Of a stretch of DNA of 6,433 nt, positions 6,425-6,433 are shown piece after piece. The DNA lies in assembly GCA_963592185.1 (NCBI GenBank), contig CAVAVT010000083.1:1-6433 (forward strand), written 5' to 3'. Position 1 is the stretch's first letter, and each line of letters opens with the position of its first letter. The notes below the pieces were generated by a model. The model searched no databases. It saw only the letters and a program-made list of their open reading frames with translations, and was not told the origin of the DNA. Source of the stretch: CAVAVT01 sp963592185 (lineage in GTDB: Bacteria; Bacillota; Negativicutes; Selenomonadales; Selenomonadaceae). A program made the position numbers and the translations under genes.

Positions 6425-6433
6425 TACTTTATT

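Noticed and set aside
6377..6433. preQ1 riboswitch upstream of tgt
   Set aside because: The 57 bases available lack a recognisable preQ1 aptamer (no C-rich loop paired with an A-rich tail). Tgt uses preQ1 but is rarely the controlled gene itself.
1..6433. Defence system, mobile element, CRISPR array or tRNA
   Set aside because: All six genes are housekeeping families in a conserved order, the gaps are short, and I see no long direct or terminal inverted repeats, integrase or transposase motifs, or cloverleaf pattern.

Overview
The window holds six protein genes, all on the minus strand, read from right to left in the order tgt, yajC, 5-formyltetrahydrofolate cyclo-ligase (5-FCL), secD, secF, recJ. 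The last gene runs off the left edge of the window. The organism is bacterial. The tgt-yajC-secD-secF core is widespread in bacteria. A recJ gene directly after secF, SecD and SecF as separate proteins, strong Shine-Dalgarno (SD) sites, mixed ATG/GTG/TTG starts and moderate GC point to Bacillota. From remembered protein style (SecD, SecF and the long RecJ C-terminus) I favour the Negativicutes (Selenomonadales-like), but this is inference and could be wrong.

Layout from the 5' end of the transcripts. 6433-6377 is a short AT-rich leader with inverted repeats and a weak promoter candidate. 6376-5252 is tgt (tRNA-guanine transglycosylase, TTG start). 5251-5128 is a 124-bp gap with a -35-like TTGACA, the best promoter candidate for the sec genes. 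5127-4777 is yajC. 4777-4166 is 5-FCL, overlapping yajC by one base. 4165-4120 is a short gap with two small hairpins and no evident SD for secD. 4119-2845 is secD. 2848-1913 is secF, overlapping secD by four bases. 1912-1852 holds a convincing intrinsic terminator, with a possible recJ promoter embedded in it. 1851 to the left edge is recJ, with 617 codons visible and no stop.

The genes combine envelope protein export (YajC-SecD-SecF, the accessory complex that uses the proton gradient to help the SecYEG translocon), tRNA modification (Tgt, queuosine), folate salvage (5-FCL) and DNA repair (RecJ). The tight spacing from yajC to secF suggests one transcript, ended mainly at the hairpin after secF. 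recJ would then be expressed by readthrough or from its own promoter.

I see no mobile element, CRISPR array, tRNA, rRNA or unknown multi-gene system. No stretch longer than 300 bases lacks a gene. The points worth a second look are the terminator/promoter overlap before recJ, the folate gene inserted between yajC and secD, and the unusual translation initiation region of secD.
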